64,000 nt of DNA from NCBI RefSeq assembly GCF_020172085.1, contig NZ_JAIVAT010000007.1, forward strand, positions 744,001-808,000, in the 5' to 3' direction. Shown in pieces: positions 52,205 to 60,285 of this stretch. A program made the translations under genes and the position numbers. How positions within the stretch are numbered: the stretch's first letter is position 1; every line of letters begins with the position of its first letter. The notes beneath the pieces are model-generated. The model saw nothing but the letters and a program-made list of their open reading frames with translations, ran no database searches and was not told the origin of the DNA. The stretch comes from Rossellomorea aquimaris. GTDB taxonomy: Bacteria > Bacillota > Bacilli > Bacillales > Bacillaceae_B.

Positions 52205-53236
52205 ATGACAAATATAAAAACATTGAAAAAAGAAGTGGCTCCTTATGAAAAGTCGACAACGAAGGAAAGTGTATGGCAGATGATCAACACGCTTGGACCG
52301 TTCTTTCTATTATGGTTCCTTACGTATCAAAGTCTGTCAATATCGTACTGGCTGGCACTCGTTCCAATTGTGATCGCTGCAGGATTCTTAACGAGGATCT
52401 TCATCATCTTTCATGATTGCACCCATTTTTCTTTCTTTAAGAGCCGTCGTGCCAACCGGGCAGTCGGAACGGCTATGGGTGTCCTGACGCTATTTCCGTT
52501 CGATCAATGGGGACATGATCATGCTGTGCATCATGCGACAAGCGGAAACCTTGATAAGCGTGGGACAGGTGATATCTGGACCCTTACCATCGATGAATAT
52601 GTAGCAGCCCCAATGAAGACACGTTTAGCTTATCGTCTTTACCGCAATCCGCTTGTGATGTTTGTACTTGGACCTATTTATGTGTTCTTATTGAAAAATC
52701 GATTCAATCGCAAAAACGCACGTAAGAAAGAGCGTAATAACACCTATTTAGTCAATGTGATCATCACGGCTCTCATTGCCCTTGTATGTATCACACTTGG
52801 ATGGCAGGAGTTCTTACTTGTTCAAGGTTCGATCTTCATGGTGTCAGGATCGATCGGAATCTGGTTGTTCTATGTTCAGCATACATTTGAAGATTCCTAT
52901 TTCGAAGAGGACAAAGAGTGGCAGTATGTGCTGGCGGCGGTTGAAGGAAGCTCCTATTATAAGCTTCCGAAAATCATGCAGTTCCTGACAGGAAACATCG
53001 GGTATCACCATGTGCACCATTTAAGTCCAAGGGTACCGAACTACAGGCTGGAGGATGCTCATAACAATACTGAGCCATTACAAAATGTACCGACGATCTC
53101 ACTGTTAACAAGCTTAAAATCCCTACGATTCAAATTATGGGACGAAGAAAATAAAACGTTTGTAGGCTTTAAAGCCATCAAATCTTCAGCAAAATCTAAA
53201 GCACGCATTCCTGCAGAAGCTAAACCTGAATTATAG
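52205..53236 (+). CDS. des: Membrane phospholipid/fatty-acid desaturase
   Basis: 343 residues, membrane-bound di-iron desaturase. The three His boxes are present: HDCTH (about 75-79), HAVHH (about 111-115) and HHVHH near 270. Four membrane helices. Like B. subtilis Des it would place double bonds in membrane acyl chains in the cold. In B. subtilis des is followed by desK-desR; here desK is absent and a DesR-like remnant follows 65 bp downstream. Confidence 0.92.
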   Translation: MTNIKTLKKEVAPYEKSTTKESVWQMINTLGPFFLLWFLTYQSLSISYWLALVPIVIAAGFLTRIFIIFHDCTHFSFFKSRRANRAVGTAMGVLTLFPFDQWGHDHAVHHATSGNLDKRGTGDIWTLTIDEYVAAPMKTRLAYRLYRNPLVMFVLGPIYVFLLKNRFNRKNARKKERNNTYLVNVIITALIALVCITLGWQEFLLVQGSIFMVSGSIGIWLFYVQHTFEDSYFEEDKEWQYVLAAVEGSSYYKLPKIMQFLTGNIGYHHVHHLSPRVPNYRLEDAHNNTEPLQNVPTISLLTSLKSLRFKLWDEENKTFVGFKAIKSSAKSKARIPAEAKPEL

Positions 53237-53242
53237 AAACAG

Positions 53243-53272
53243 TTGACTCTCCTAATTAGGGGAGTCTTTACT
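53243..53272 (+). terminator. Probable terminator of des
   Basis: GACTCTCCTAATTAGGGGAGTC followed by TTTA; a short T run. Confidence 0.65.
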
Positions 53273-53301
53273 TGATACGTGTAAAAAAGGAGAGAACCTG
53301 C

Positions 53302-53775
53302 ATGATTCGCATAGTGATTGCAGAGGACCAAGATAGGGTATTGGGGACGATCGGTTCTCTGCTCAACCTTGAAGAAGACATGGAAGTAGTAAACAGGGCG
53401 AAAAACAGGGAACACGCAAAAGAACTCATCCATCAACACCGACCGGACATTCTCCTCCTTGATATTGAAACCCTTCTGAGGGACGGACCTCTTGAGGAAG
53501 CAGGATGCAAATTGCTGGTGTTCACAACATTCTCCAAGGAAGGATATCTCGAACGGGTGAAGCGGTCCGGTGCCCATGGATATTTGTTGAAGGACAGTAC
53601 GAGTGAAGAGTTAACTTCCTCGATTCGCAGCATCATGGACGGAATGAGAATGTATTCCCCGAAACTTATGGAAAAATCTGAGCCTGCTTTATTCGAAACT
53701 CCCCAAGCACCTGGACCGATGAAGAAGAATTATTTTTCGTTGCTCTTAAATAAAATGAAACATCCGACAGGTTGA
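53302..53775 (+). CDS. DesR-like response regulator lacking its DNA-binding domain
   Basis: 157 residues. The receiver domain matches B. subtilis DesR closely (MIRIVIAEDQ, IGSLLNLEEDMEVV, GYLLKDSTSEEL) and keeps the phospho-acceptor Asp54. Two changes stand out. The segment after Asp54-Ile-Glu, about 19 residues in DesR (MPGKTGLEAAEELKD-like), is replaced by about 10 residues that contain the repeated 15-mer GAGGGACGGACCTCT (53478-53492). The LuxR-type HTH is gone: after about residue 128 the protein jumps to NYFSLLLNKMKH, which resembles DesR's last helix. AAAAGGAG precedes the ATG. Probably a non-functional or repurposed remnant. Confidence 0.8.
   Translation: MIRIVIAEDQDRVLGTIGSLLNLEEDMEVVNRAKNREHAKELIHQHRPDILLLDIETLLRDGPLEEAGCKLLVFTTFSKEGYLERVKRSGAHGYLLKDSTSEELTSSIRSIMDGMRMYSPKLMEKSEPALFETPQAPGPMKKNYFSLLLNKMKHPTG
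53478..53492. repeat. GAGGGACGGACCTCT word inside the desR-like gene
   Basis: Identical to the 15-mer at 31646-31660 and, inverted, at 32390-32404. It encodes LRDGPL at a place where the parent family has other residues. Confidence 0.8.
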
Positions 53776-53786
53776 ATGTAATTTAG

Positions 53787-53829
53787 CAGCCCGATTCTGG
53801 ACAGTCTTCTGGTCAGGAGCGGGCTTTTT
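53787..53829 (+). terminator. Terminator of the desR-like gene
   Basis: AGCCCG/CGGGCT outer stem with a CTGGACAG/CTGGTCAG inner region and TTTTT. Confidence 0.75.
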
Positions 53830-53908
53830 GGCGTCATCTTTAGATTCCATCACACATAAAAGTGTAGAGATGTTAAAATATAGAAAAAGATCTAAGGGGG
53901 ATATCAAC

Positions 53909-54280
53909 ATGTCGCCAGGCGGAGATTTTATGTTTCAAGCGGCACCGATTTTCATTGGGCTCATCTTTATATTTGTCATATCCTTTATTTTGTTTTCTGC
54001 GGTAAAAGGGATTTCCCAGTGGAGCCAAAATAATCAATCGCCGACATTGAATGTGAGGGCAAAGGTTCTTGGAAAACGGACAGCAGTAAGGGGAGGCGGA
54101 GAGGCCAGGGCCTATAGCCATTATTTCATCACCTTCGAGGTGGAAAGCGGCGACAGGATAGAGTTGAAAGTAAAGGATACGGATTATGGAATGCTTGTGG
54201 AAGGGGATGAGGGGGAATTGACCTATCAGGGCACGCGATATCTGGGCTTTGATCGTCACCAAAACGAGGTTTCACTATAA
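53909..54280 (+). CDS. DUF2500 membrane protein
   Basis: 123 residues. One membrane helix (about 10-33) then a small beta domain (NVRAKVLGKRTAVRGGGEAR, YFITFEVESGDRIELKVKD). This is the DUF2500 layout. ATG at 53909 follows AAGGGGGATATCAAC. Function unknown. Confidence 0.82.
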   Translation: MSPGGDFMFQAAPIFIGLIFIFVISFILFSAVKGISQWSQNNQSPTLNVRAKVLGKRTAVRGGGEARAYSHYFITFEVESGDRIELKVKDTDYGMLVEGDEGELTYQGTRYLGFDRHQNEVSL

Positions 54281-54286
54281 TTCATG

Positions 54287-54322
54287 AAAAAGGCCCGTTG
54301 CTCATGTGCAGCGGGCCTTATG
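54287..54322. terminator. Bidirectional terminator between DUF2500 and rluF-like genes
   Basis: AAAAAGGCCCG/CGGGCCTT; the A run serves as T run on the minus strand. Confidence 0.82.
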
Positions 54323-54325
54323 ACA

Positions 54326-55033
54326 TTACCATTCTTTCGGTTCATAATTCAAATCTTGAAACAATCTGTTCTTCTCTTTTTTGGAAAGATCGCGCCATTG
54401 CCCCACTGGAAGATTTCCTAAATGGATATTCATGATGCGTGTCCGCTGCAGACGGTACACTTCGTATCCAAGGACCTCACACATACGGCGAATTTGACGA
54501 TTCAACCCTTGAGTCAGAGTGATTTGGAATACATATTTCGAAATTTGCTCCACCTTACAGGGCAGCGTTTTCGTGCCGAGGATCTTGACGCCTTCTGACA
54601 TTTGCTTTAAAAAGTCTTCTGAAATCGGGCGATCCACTGTAACGATATATTCCTTTTCATGCTGATTTTCGGCGCGAAGGATCTCATTGACGATATCCCC
54701 ATCATTAGTCAAAAGAATCAATCCATCCGAATCTTTATCAAGACGTCCGATATTGAAGATTCGGAGTGGATGATTGACGAGGTCGACGATATTTCCTTTG
54801 ACGCCTTTTTCTGTCGTACTTGTGATCCCGACAGGCTTGTTCAAAGCGATGTATACATTATTACGGGCGACGCGGACAGGAGCTCCACTCACTAGCACAT
54901 CGTCTCCTGGGTTCACTTGGTCGCCGATCTTTGCGACACGTCCATTGATGGTGACCCTGCCTTCTGCGACCAATTTATCGGCACCTCGTCTGGATGCCTT
55001 CCCGGCTTCACTGATATATTTATTAATTCGCAT
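54326..55033 (-). CDS. rluF: 23S rRNA pseudouridine synthase, RluF/RsuA family
   Basis: 235 residues. S4 RNA-binding domain (1-60: [20 protein letters not shown]) and the catalytic domain with [11 protein letters not shown] and the catalytic Asp in [33 protein letters not shown] closes the active site. The wording is closest to RluF, which modifies U2604. ATG at 55033 is chosen; a TTG at 55042 is possible. Confidence 0.87.
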   Translation of the reverse strand: MRINKYISEAGKASRRGADKLVAEGRVTINGRVAKIGDQVNPGDDVLVSGAPVRVARNNVYIALNKPVGITSTTEKGVKGNIVDLVNHPLRIFNIGRLDKDSDGLILLTNDGDIVNEILRAENQHEKEYIVTVDRPISEDFLKQMSEGVKILGTKTLPCKVEQISKYVFQITLTQGLNRQIRRMCEVLGYEVYRLQRTRIMNIHLGNLPVGQWRDLSKKEKNRLFQDLNYEPKEW

Positions 55034-55153
55034 ATTCAACACAACCTTATACTCAAAATGACTATACTAAGAATATCGGACTGGCTCTTTATTTTCAAGG
55101 AAATCCCCATTTGTATCCTCTCACGTTTAAATTAAAAAATTTAAAAAATCCCC

Positions 55154-55184
55154 TTTACATTCACGCAGCGTCAAGCTGTAAAGT
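55154..55184 (+). promoter_or_regulatory. MerR-type promoter with 19 bp spacer
   Basis: TTTACA (55154-55159), 19 bp, TAAAGT (55179-55184). The spacer is longer than normal, as in MerR-activated promoters, and CTTTACA/TGTAAAG form inverted arms around ACGCAGCGTC. Autoregulation of the next gene is expected. Confidence 0.75.
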
Positions 55185-55207
55185 AAAACCTATCAGGAGG
55201 TGAAATC

Positions 55208-55972
55208 ATGGAATATACCGTTAAAAAGCTTGGGGAAATTGCAGGTGTGAGTACTCGGACCCTCCGGTATTACGATGAAATCGGGATCCTTAAGCCGGCA
55301 AGGACAAACTCTTCAGGATACCGGATCTATGGTCAGAGTGAAGTCGACCGCCTGCAGCAGATTCTCTTTTACAAAGAATTAGGTGTAGGACTGATTGAGA
55401 TTAAGGATATTTTGGATGATCCTGCCTTCGACGCAACAAGGGCTTTACAGAAGCACCGTGACACCTTACTGGAAAGGCGTGCACAGCTAGATCAGTTGAT
55501 TGCGAATGTCGATAAAACGTTACGTGTAAAGGAAGGGGAGATTACGATGACGGATAAAGAAAAGTTTGAAGGGTTCAAAGAGAAAATGGTAGAAGACAAT
55601 GAACAAAAGTATGGGAAAGAAGCGAGGGAGAAATATAGTGATAAAAAAGTGGATGAATCGAATGCCAGAGTCATGAATATGTCAAAGGAAGAACATGAAC
55701 GGGTCACAGAGCTTCAGCAGGAAATCAAACGAACGTTAGGGGAAGCCTTCCAGAAGGGTGACCCTGCAAGTGGGGAAGCTCAAAAAGCGGCTGATCTGCA
55801 CAGACAATGGATCACCTTCTATTGGGGGCACTATAGCAAGGAAGCACATGCCGGACTAGCTCAAATGTATGTCGATGATGAACGGTTCAAAGCATACTAT
55901 GATGCAGAGCAAGAAGGGACGGCAGAATTCCTTCGGGACGCAATCCACATTTATACAGGGCAGAAAAACTAG
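55208..55972 (+). CDS. MerR-family activator with TipAS ligand domain (Mta/TipA-like)
   Basis: 254 residues. MerR HTH and wing (EYTVKKLGEIAGVSTRTLRY, about 2-21), a dimer coiled coil (about 75-110) and a C-terminal TipAS domain (about 115-250, ending FLRDAIHIYTGQKN). B. subtilis Mta, a global activator of multidrug exporters, has the same order and length. CAGGAGG precedes the ATG. Confidence 0.92.
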   Translation: MEYTVKKLGEIAGVSTRTLRYYDEIGILKPARTNSSGYRIYGQSEVDRLQQILFYKELGVGLIEIKDILDDPAFDATRALQKHRDTLLERRAQLDQLIANVDKTLRVKEGEITMTDKEKFEGFKEKMVEDNEQKYGKEAREKYSDKKVDESNARVMNMSKEEHERVTELQQEIKRTLGEAFQKGDPASGEAQKAADLHRQWITFYWGHYSKEAHAGLAQMYVDDERFKAYYDAEQEGTAEFLRDAIHIYTGQKN

Positions 55973-56010
55973 GTGGAATAAACAAGAAGTATTTTGCTCA
56001 GTTGATTCGT

Positions 56011-56056
56011 GTTATGATAAGGAAATGAGTTTAGAAAGTACGAACCTTATCATAAC
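56011..56056 (+). promoter_or_regulatory. 12 bp perfect inverted repeat before the DUF3934 gene
   Basis: GTTATGATAAGG (56011-56022) and CCTTATCATAAC (56045-56056), 22 bp apart. The right arm directly abuts the ribosome site GGAG. The left arm includes a -10-like TATGAT. Could be an operator or an RNA hairpin that gates translation. Confidence 0.55.
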
Positions 56057-56067
56057 GGAGTGAAAAA

Positions 56068-56217
56068 ATGAGTAAACCAAAGAAAAAGAGCGGAACCGGA
56101 CAAGGGACTGGAAAGAAAGGCTGGAATCGCTGGCAGGCAGGGGCAAATAAGAAGAAGAGCAATAAGCCTTATACGAGTAAAGGCGTAAAGCATGGCGGTA
56201 AACGGGAAGAAAAGTAG
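56068..56217 (+). CDS. DUF3934-type small basic protein
   Basis: 49 residues, too short for the usual gene cut-off. Lys/Gly-rich: it begins MSKPKKKSGTGQGTGKKGWN, with WNRWQAGANKKK and PYTSKGVKHGGK. This matches my memory of the Bacillaceae DUF3934 family. ACGGAG precedes the ATG. Function unknown; the charge suggests nucleic-acid contact. Confidence 0.8.
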   Translation: MSKPKKKSGTGQGTGKKGWNRWQAGANKKKSNKPYTSKGVKHGGKREEK

Positions 56218-56221
56218 TGAT

Positions 56222-56262
56222 GGGTCCATTTCCTTATGGAAATGGGCTTTTATTTTTTGACC
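56222..56262 (+). terminator. Terminator of the DUF3934 gene
   Basis: GTCCATTTCC/GGAAATGGGC with TTTTATTTTTT. Confidence 0.85.
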
Positions 56263-56304
56263 TTATAGAAACAGAAAGAATGTATTTGCTATTTTTAAAT
56301 TTCC

Positions 56305-56440
56305 CTGTTAGTCTTAAGAAGAATTATTTTTGTTCGGTCTGTAAGGAAAGAATAAGTTTTAAACTTTTCGCCTTTGATATCTAACTTGAGCAACGATAGT
56401 AATAAATCGTGGATTCAATTCCACACAGGAGGAAACACAC
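56305..56440 (+). promoter_or_regulatory. Cold-shock-type 5' leader, copy 1
   Basis: 136 bp directly before csp copy 1, identical as far as I can read to 57034-57169. Long conserved leaders are usual for cspA-type genes and act as RNA thermosensors or stability elements. AGGAGG lies at 56428-56433. Confidence 0.65.
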
Positions 56441-56641
56441 ATGCAAGAAGGTACAGTAAAATGGTTTAACGCAGAAAAAGGTTTCGGTTTCATCGAAATC
56501 GAAGGTGGAGAAGATGTATTCGTACATTTCTCAGCTATCCAAGGTGAAGGATTTAAATCTTTAGACGAAGGTCAAAAAGTTACATTTGACACTGAACAAG
56601 GTCAACGCGGACTTCAAGCGACTAACGTTAACAAATTCTAA
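56441..56641 (+). CDS. Cold-shock protein, CspA family, copy 1
   Basis: 66 residues, single cold-shock domain with RNP1 (KGFGFIEI) and RNP2 (VFVHFS). Binds single-stranded RNA/DNA as an RNA chaperone. Differs from copy 2 by the final residue only (Phe against Ala); there are three silent base differences. Confidence 0.95.
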   Translation: MQEGTVKWFNAEKGFGFIEIEGGEDVFVHFSAIQGEGFKSLDEGQKVTFDTEQGQRGLQATNVNKF

Positions 56642-56650
56642 ATGCTTCAA

Positions 56651-56682
56651 GAAGGACTCTTTCTAAAGGGTCCTTTTTTTAT
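56651..56682 (+). terminator. Terminator of csp copy 1
   Basis: AAGGACTC..GGGTCCTT followed by seven T. Confidence 0.85.
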
Positions 56683-56684
56683 GT

Positions 56685-56713
56685 AAAAAAAGATGCCAGG
56701 GAAAATGGCACCT
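56685..56713 (-). terminator. Terminator of the 70-residue minus-strand gene
   Basis: On the minus strand GGTGCCATTTT and CCTGGCATC form a stem before TTTTTTT. Confidence 0.7.
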
Positions 56714-56714
56714 A

Positions 56715-56927
56715 TTAAGCTAACGCATATTTCATGATTCCTTGAATGTAGACAGAATTTCCTTTCTGTGCACACTCCCTGATCTTGATTCTTCCTTCTT
56801 TTTCTAATTCTGTAGCCGCTTTTTCAATGGTTTCAGCTTCTTCTATTGAATGTGCAGGTAGCTCAATTGAAAAAAAGTTTCCACGACTTGCTTTGTTTAA
56901 TGTTTTGAGTAAACCGATTTTAGTCAT
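56715..56927 (-). CDS. Small protein between the csp copies, unknown function
   Basis: 70 residues (MTKIGLLKTLNKASRGNFFS ... GIMKYALA), mixed helix and strand, perhaps a small winged-helix-like fold. ATG at 56927 follows ATAAAGGAGATGGACCA; the longer ORF to 56954 would overlap that site. No family recognised. Confidence 0.65.
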   Translation of the reverse strand: MTKIGLLKTLNKASRGNFFSIELPAHSIEEAETIEKAATELEKEGRIKIRECAQKGNSVYIQGIMKYALA

Positions 56928-57033
56928 TGGTCCATCTCCTTTATAACATACCATTCGACAACGTAGCTCTATATTCCTTTAATGGTGGGGATTTGAGCAG
57001 TATTTTGAATGCATTTGCTTTTTATCCGTTTAT

Positions 57034-57169
57034 CTGTTAGTCTTAAGAAGAATTATTTTTGTTCGGTCTGTAAGGAAAGAATAAGTTTTAAACTTTTCGC
57101 CTTTGATATCTAACTTGAGCAACGATAGTAATAAATCGTGGATTCAATTCCACACAGGAGGAAACACAC
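57034..57169 (+). promoter_or_regulatory. Cold-shock-type 5' leader, copy 2
   Basis: Copy of 56305-56440 at a constant offset of 729 bp; see that entry. Confidence 0.65.
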
Positions 57170-57370
57170 ATGCAAGAAGGTACAGTAAAATGGTTTAACG
57201 CAGAAAAAGGTTTCGGTTTCATCGAAATCGAAGGTGGAGAAGATGTATTCGTACATTTCTCAGCTATCCAAGGCGAAGGATTTAAATCTTTAGACGAAGG
57301 TCAAAAAGTTACATTTGACACTGAGCAAGGTCAACGTGGACTTCAAGCGACTAACGTTAACAAAGCGTAA
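57170..57370 (+). CDS. Cold-shock protein, CspA family, copy 2
   Basis: 66 residues with the same RNP1 and RNP2 motifs as copy 1; the last residue is Ala. Leader and coding sequence are repeated as one block of about 332 bp with three silent differences. The near identity implies a recent duplication or ongoing gene conversion. Confidence 0.95.
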   Translation: MQEGTVKWFNAEKGFGFIEIEGGEDVFVHFSAIQGEGFKSLDEGQKVTFDTEQGQRGLQATNVNKA

Positions 57371-57377
57371 TAGCTTT

Positions 57378-57412
57378 TGATGAAGGGGCTCTCTCAGGAG
57401 GGTCCTTTTTTT
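57378..57412 (+). terminator. Terminator of csp copy 2
   Basis: AAGGGGCTCTCTCAGGAGGGTCCTT region followed by TTTTT; imperfect stem. Confidence 0.7.
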
Positions 57413-57423
57413 ATTGGTTTATC

Positions 57424-57584
57424 TTATGGTTGTCGGGAGTTGACGAGCCAGCTGTGGTAGTGGTGTCTTCTAGCTCCGGCGGCTAGAGGCTCGAGGTCAT
57501 AAGCTAAATAGGCCAGGAAGGCAAAGAGCGCCTTCCTAGCCTATTCATCTTATGCTTGTCGCCTCTAGGCAAGCCGCCTGCGCT
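57424..57584. repeat. Interspersed hairpin repeat (CTCGAGGTCATAAG family) with a partial end copy
   Basis: Arms GCTCCGGCGGCTAGAGGCTC with GAGGTCATAAG (57473-57503) and CTTATGCTTGTCGCCTCTAG with GCAAGCCGCCTGCGCT (57549-57584) enclose an inner hairpin AATAGGCCAGGAAGGC/GCCTTCCTAGCCTATT. A degenerate lone end (TTATGGTTGTCGGGAGTTGA, 57424-57443) precedes it. From memory this family is common in Bacillaceae. Confidence 0.75.
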
Positions 57585-57594
57585 TTAGAAAATA

Positions 57595-57728
57595 AAAAGG
57601 GACCGACAGCGTTCGTCGGTCCCGGAGGCAACATGTTACAAGTTAAAAATGGTTAGATAAAGCATAACACAGTATTGGTGGAATACCTAAATAAATTTAA
57701 AAAGAATTTTAAAAGGGTATTTTTTTTG
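57595..57728 (+). promoter_or_regulatory. dbpA leader: hairpin, 7-codon ORF and attenuator-like terminator
   Basis: GGGACCGAC/GTCGGTCCC (57599-57623) is followed by GGAGG (57624-57628) and a 7-codon ORF MLQVKNG (57633-57656). Next comes an intrinsic terminator-like hairpin AATACC/GGTATT (57682-57721) with eight T, 54 bp before dbpA. The parts resemble a transcription-attenuation leader. No -35/-10 pair was identified. Confidence 0.55.
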
Positions 57729-57781
57729 AATAGAATCACCACATTTCTATGAAAATAAGAAAAATTAAATGAGGTTATGAT

Positions 57782-59227
57782 ATGGCAATCAAAAAATTTA
57801 AAGATTTTAAGTTAAGTGAAGAAATTGAAAGAGCATTGTCTGGGTTGGGGTATGAAACTCCTACGGAAGTCCAGTCCAATGTGCTTCCACTTGCTCTAGA
57901 GAAAAAAGATCTTGTTGTACGTTCCCAAACAGGAAGTGGAAAGACAGCTTCTTTCGGGATCCCCCTTTGTGAGATGGTGGAGTGGGAAGAAAATAAACCA
58001 CAGGCACTGATTCTGACCCCGACACGGGAGCTTGCGGTGCAAGTGAAAGAAAATATCACGAACATCGGGAGATATAAGCGGATCAAAGCGGCCGCTGTGT
58101 ACGGGAAGTCTCCTTTTCACCGCCAAAAACTAGAGCTGAAGCAGAAGAATCATATCGTCGTCGGTACACCCGGCCGTGTGCTCGACCATATTGAAAAAGG
58201 GACTCTTCCCTTGGATAAGCTATCCTATCTGGTCATTGACGAAGCGGATGAAATGCTCAACATGGGCTTTATCGATCAGGTGGAAGCGATTATTCAGGAA
58301 CTGCCAACAGACCGTGTGACTCTGACATTCTCTGCCACTTTACCAGAGGACGTTGAGACACTGTGTCATAAATATATGAAGAAGCCGGTTCATATTGAGA
58401 TCAAAGCAGCGGGCATTACGACGGATAAAATTGATCACTCGATAATTGGTGTGAAAGAAGAAGAAAAGCTTTCTCTATTAAAAAATGTGACAACCGTTGA
58501 AAATCCGGATAGCTGCATCATTTTTTGCCGGACAAAGGAAAATGTCGATACCTTATGTGAAGAATTGGACCGTTCTGGTTACCCTGTGGATAAAATCCAT
58601 GGCGGCATGATTCAGGAGGCTCGTTTTGAGGTGATGGACGATTTTAAACGTGGAGATTTCCGCTACCTGGTGGCGACAGATGTAGCAGCTCGGGGGATTG
58701 ATATTGAGAACATCACCCACGTGATCAATTATGATATTCCAATGGAGAAAGAAAGCTATGTTCACCGTACCGGGAGAACGGGAAGGGCAGGTCTGTCAGG
58801 CAAAGCAATCACGTTCTGCACACCATATGAAGAGAAGTTCCTTGAAGAGATCGAAGAATATGTCGGTTTCAATATACCTAAAGTGGAGGCCCCTTCACCG
58901 GAAGCGGTGGCTGATGCCAAACATGACTTTGAACGGAAGCTCGATGAAGAGCCGGATTATAAATTGGATAAGAGTGAGCAGTTGAATAGGGACATCATGA
59001 AACTTTATTTCAACGGCGGGAAGAAGAAGAAAATCAGGGCTGTTGATTTCGTCGGGACGATTGCAAAGATCGATGGTGTGTCTGCCGAAGACATTGGCAT
59101 CATTACGATCCAAGAAAATCTTTCGTACGTGGAGATTTTGAATGGAAAAGGGCCGCTGGTTCTGCAAGTGATGAAAAAGACGACGGTGAAAGGGAAAATG
59201 TTGAAGGTGCATGAAGCGAGGGGATAA
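57782..59227 (+). CDS. dbpA: ATP-dependent RNA helicase DbpA (YxiN type)
   Basis: 481 residues. DEAD-box core with Q motif, Walker [19 protein letters not shown] (VIDEADEML), SAT (FSATLP) and [10 protein letters not shown], then the C-terminal RNA-binding domain (about 405-481: [20 protein letters not shown]). That domain in YxiN targets hairpin 92 of 23S rRNA, so the enzyme acts late in 50S assembly. ATG at 57782 follows ATGAGGTTATGAT. Confidence 0.95.
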   Translation: MAIKKFKDFKLSEEIERALSGLGYETPTEVQSNVLPLALEKKDLVVRSQTGSGKTASFGIPLCEMVEWEENKPQALILTPTRELAVQVKENITNIGRYKRIKAAAVYGKSPFHRQKLELKQKNHIVVGTPGRVLDHIEKGTLPLDKLSYLVIDEADEMLNMGFIDQVEAIIQELPTDRVTLTFSATLPEDVETLCHKYMKKPVHIEIKAAGITTDKIDHSIIGVKEEEKLSLLKNVTTVENPDSCIIFCRTKENVDTLCEELDRSGYPVDKIHGGMIQEARFEVMDDFKRGDFRYLVATDVAARGIDIENITHVINYDIPMEKESYVHRTGRTGRAGLSGKAITFCTPYEEKFLEEIEEYVGFNIPKVEAPSPEAVADAKHDFERKLDEEPDYKLDKSEQLNRDIMKLYFNGGKKKKIRAVDFVGTIAKIDGVSAEDIGIITIQENLSYVEILNGKGPLVLQVMKKTTVKGKMLKVHEARG

Positions 59228-59249
59228 GTTCTTTCGATTTCACACCCTG

Positions 59250-59287
59250 CAAAAGGGAGCACCATAAGTCGGGATGCTCCCTTTCAT
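59250..59287 (+). terminator. Terminator of dbpA
   Basis: AAAGGGAGCA/TGCTCCCTTT followed by CATTCTT; it lies just before the AraC gene. Confidence 0.75.
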
Positions 59288-59321
59288 TCTTGCTATTCTG
59301 TTGAAGAAGGAGGTAGGGGAA

Positions 59322-60188
59322 GTGGATTCTTTAAAGAATATGAATGACGCTTTACGGTATATTGAAGAAAACCTAACAGAAGAAATCAGTTTGAAAGATG
59401 TGGCAAAGCGAGCATATTGCTCCGAGCACCATTTTAAGCGGATGTTTTCGTTCCTGGCCGGGATTCCTTTATCGGAATACATCAGACGCCGTCGTTTGAC
59501 CCTGGCAGCACTTGAAGTGCAAAACAGCGACGTTAAAATCATCGATATCGCCATGAAATATGGCTACTCTTCACCTGATTCCTTTACGAGAGTCTTTCAG
59601 AAAATCCACGGGATCACCCCTTCACAAGCGAAGGGGCATTCCATCAAAGCATTTCCACCTATGACCTTCCAGTTATCCATCAGAGGAGGCAATGAAATGA
59701 ATTATCGAATCGTAGAGAAAGAACCGTTTTCGATTGTAGGGATCATGAAGCGGGTACCGATCATTTTTAATGGGGTGAATCCTGAAATTGCAGCCATGTG
59801 GCAGAGCTTAGACGAGGACAGGATCAAGCAGTTGAAACGTATGTCAAATGTGGAACCGAGAGGATTGATTAGTGCATCTGTCCAATTTTCCGATGAAAGA
59901 ATGGAGGAGAAAGGAGAGCTCGATCATTACATCGGGGCGGCCACAACGGGAGAATGTCCCACAGACTTATCGAAACTGGATGTCCCCAAGCTGACTTGGG
60001 CTGTATTCGAAGCGATCGGTCCATTTCCCGACACATTGCAGCAAGTGTGGGGGAGAATTTACGCTGAATGGTTTCCGACTTCGAGCTATGAACTGGCAGA
60101 GGGACCGGAGATGTTGTGGAATGAAAGTAATGATGTTGGCTCTGAGACGTTTAGGAGTGAAATTTGGATACCGGTTAGGAAGAAATAA
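59322..60188 (+). CDS. AraC-family regulator with GyrI-like effector domain
   Basis: 288 residues. Two AraC HTH motifs at the N-terminus ([20 protein letters not shown] and [20 protein letters not shown], about 20-105) and a C-terminal GyrI-like ligand domain (about 125-288), as in Rob/YdeE-type regulators. GTG at 59322 follows AAGGAGGTAGGGGA; the ORF start at 59274 lies in the terminator. Confidence 0.9.
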   Translation: MDSLKNMNDALRYIEENLTEEISLKDVAKRAYCSEHHFKRMFSFLAGIPLSEYIRRRRLTLAALEVQNSDVKIIDIAMKYGYSSPDSFTRVFQKIHGITPSQAKGHSIKAFPPMTFQLSIRGGNEMNYRIVEKEPFSIVGIMKRVPIIFNGVNPEIAAMWQSLDEDRIKQLKRMSNVEPRGLISASVQFSDERMEEKGELDHYIGAATTGECPTDLSKLDVPKLTWAVFEAIGPFPDTLQQVWGRIYAEWFPTSSYELAEGPEMLWNESNDVGSETFRSEIWIPVRKK

Positions 60189-60193
60189 GGGAG

Positions 60194-60228
60194 AAACAGT
60201 GAATTCTATTGGATTCACTGTTTTTTAG
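60194..60228 (+). terminator. Terminator of the AraC gene
   Basis: AACAGTGAATTC/GGATTCACTGTT with six T. Confidence 0.88.
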
Positions 60229-60285
60229 TGTTGGAGGATGTATATAGGGGGGATGATACTGTGGGGAAGAGGCTGTTTGGGTGAT

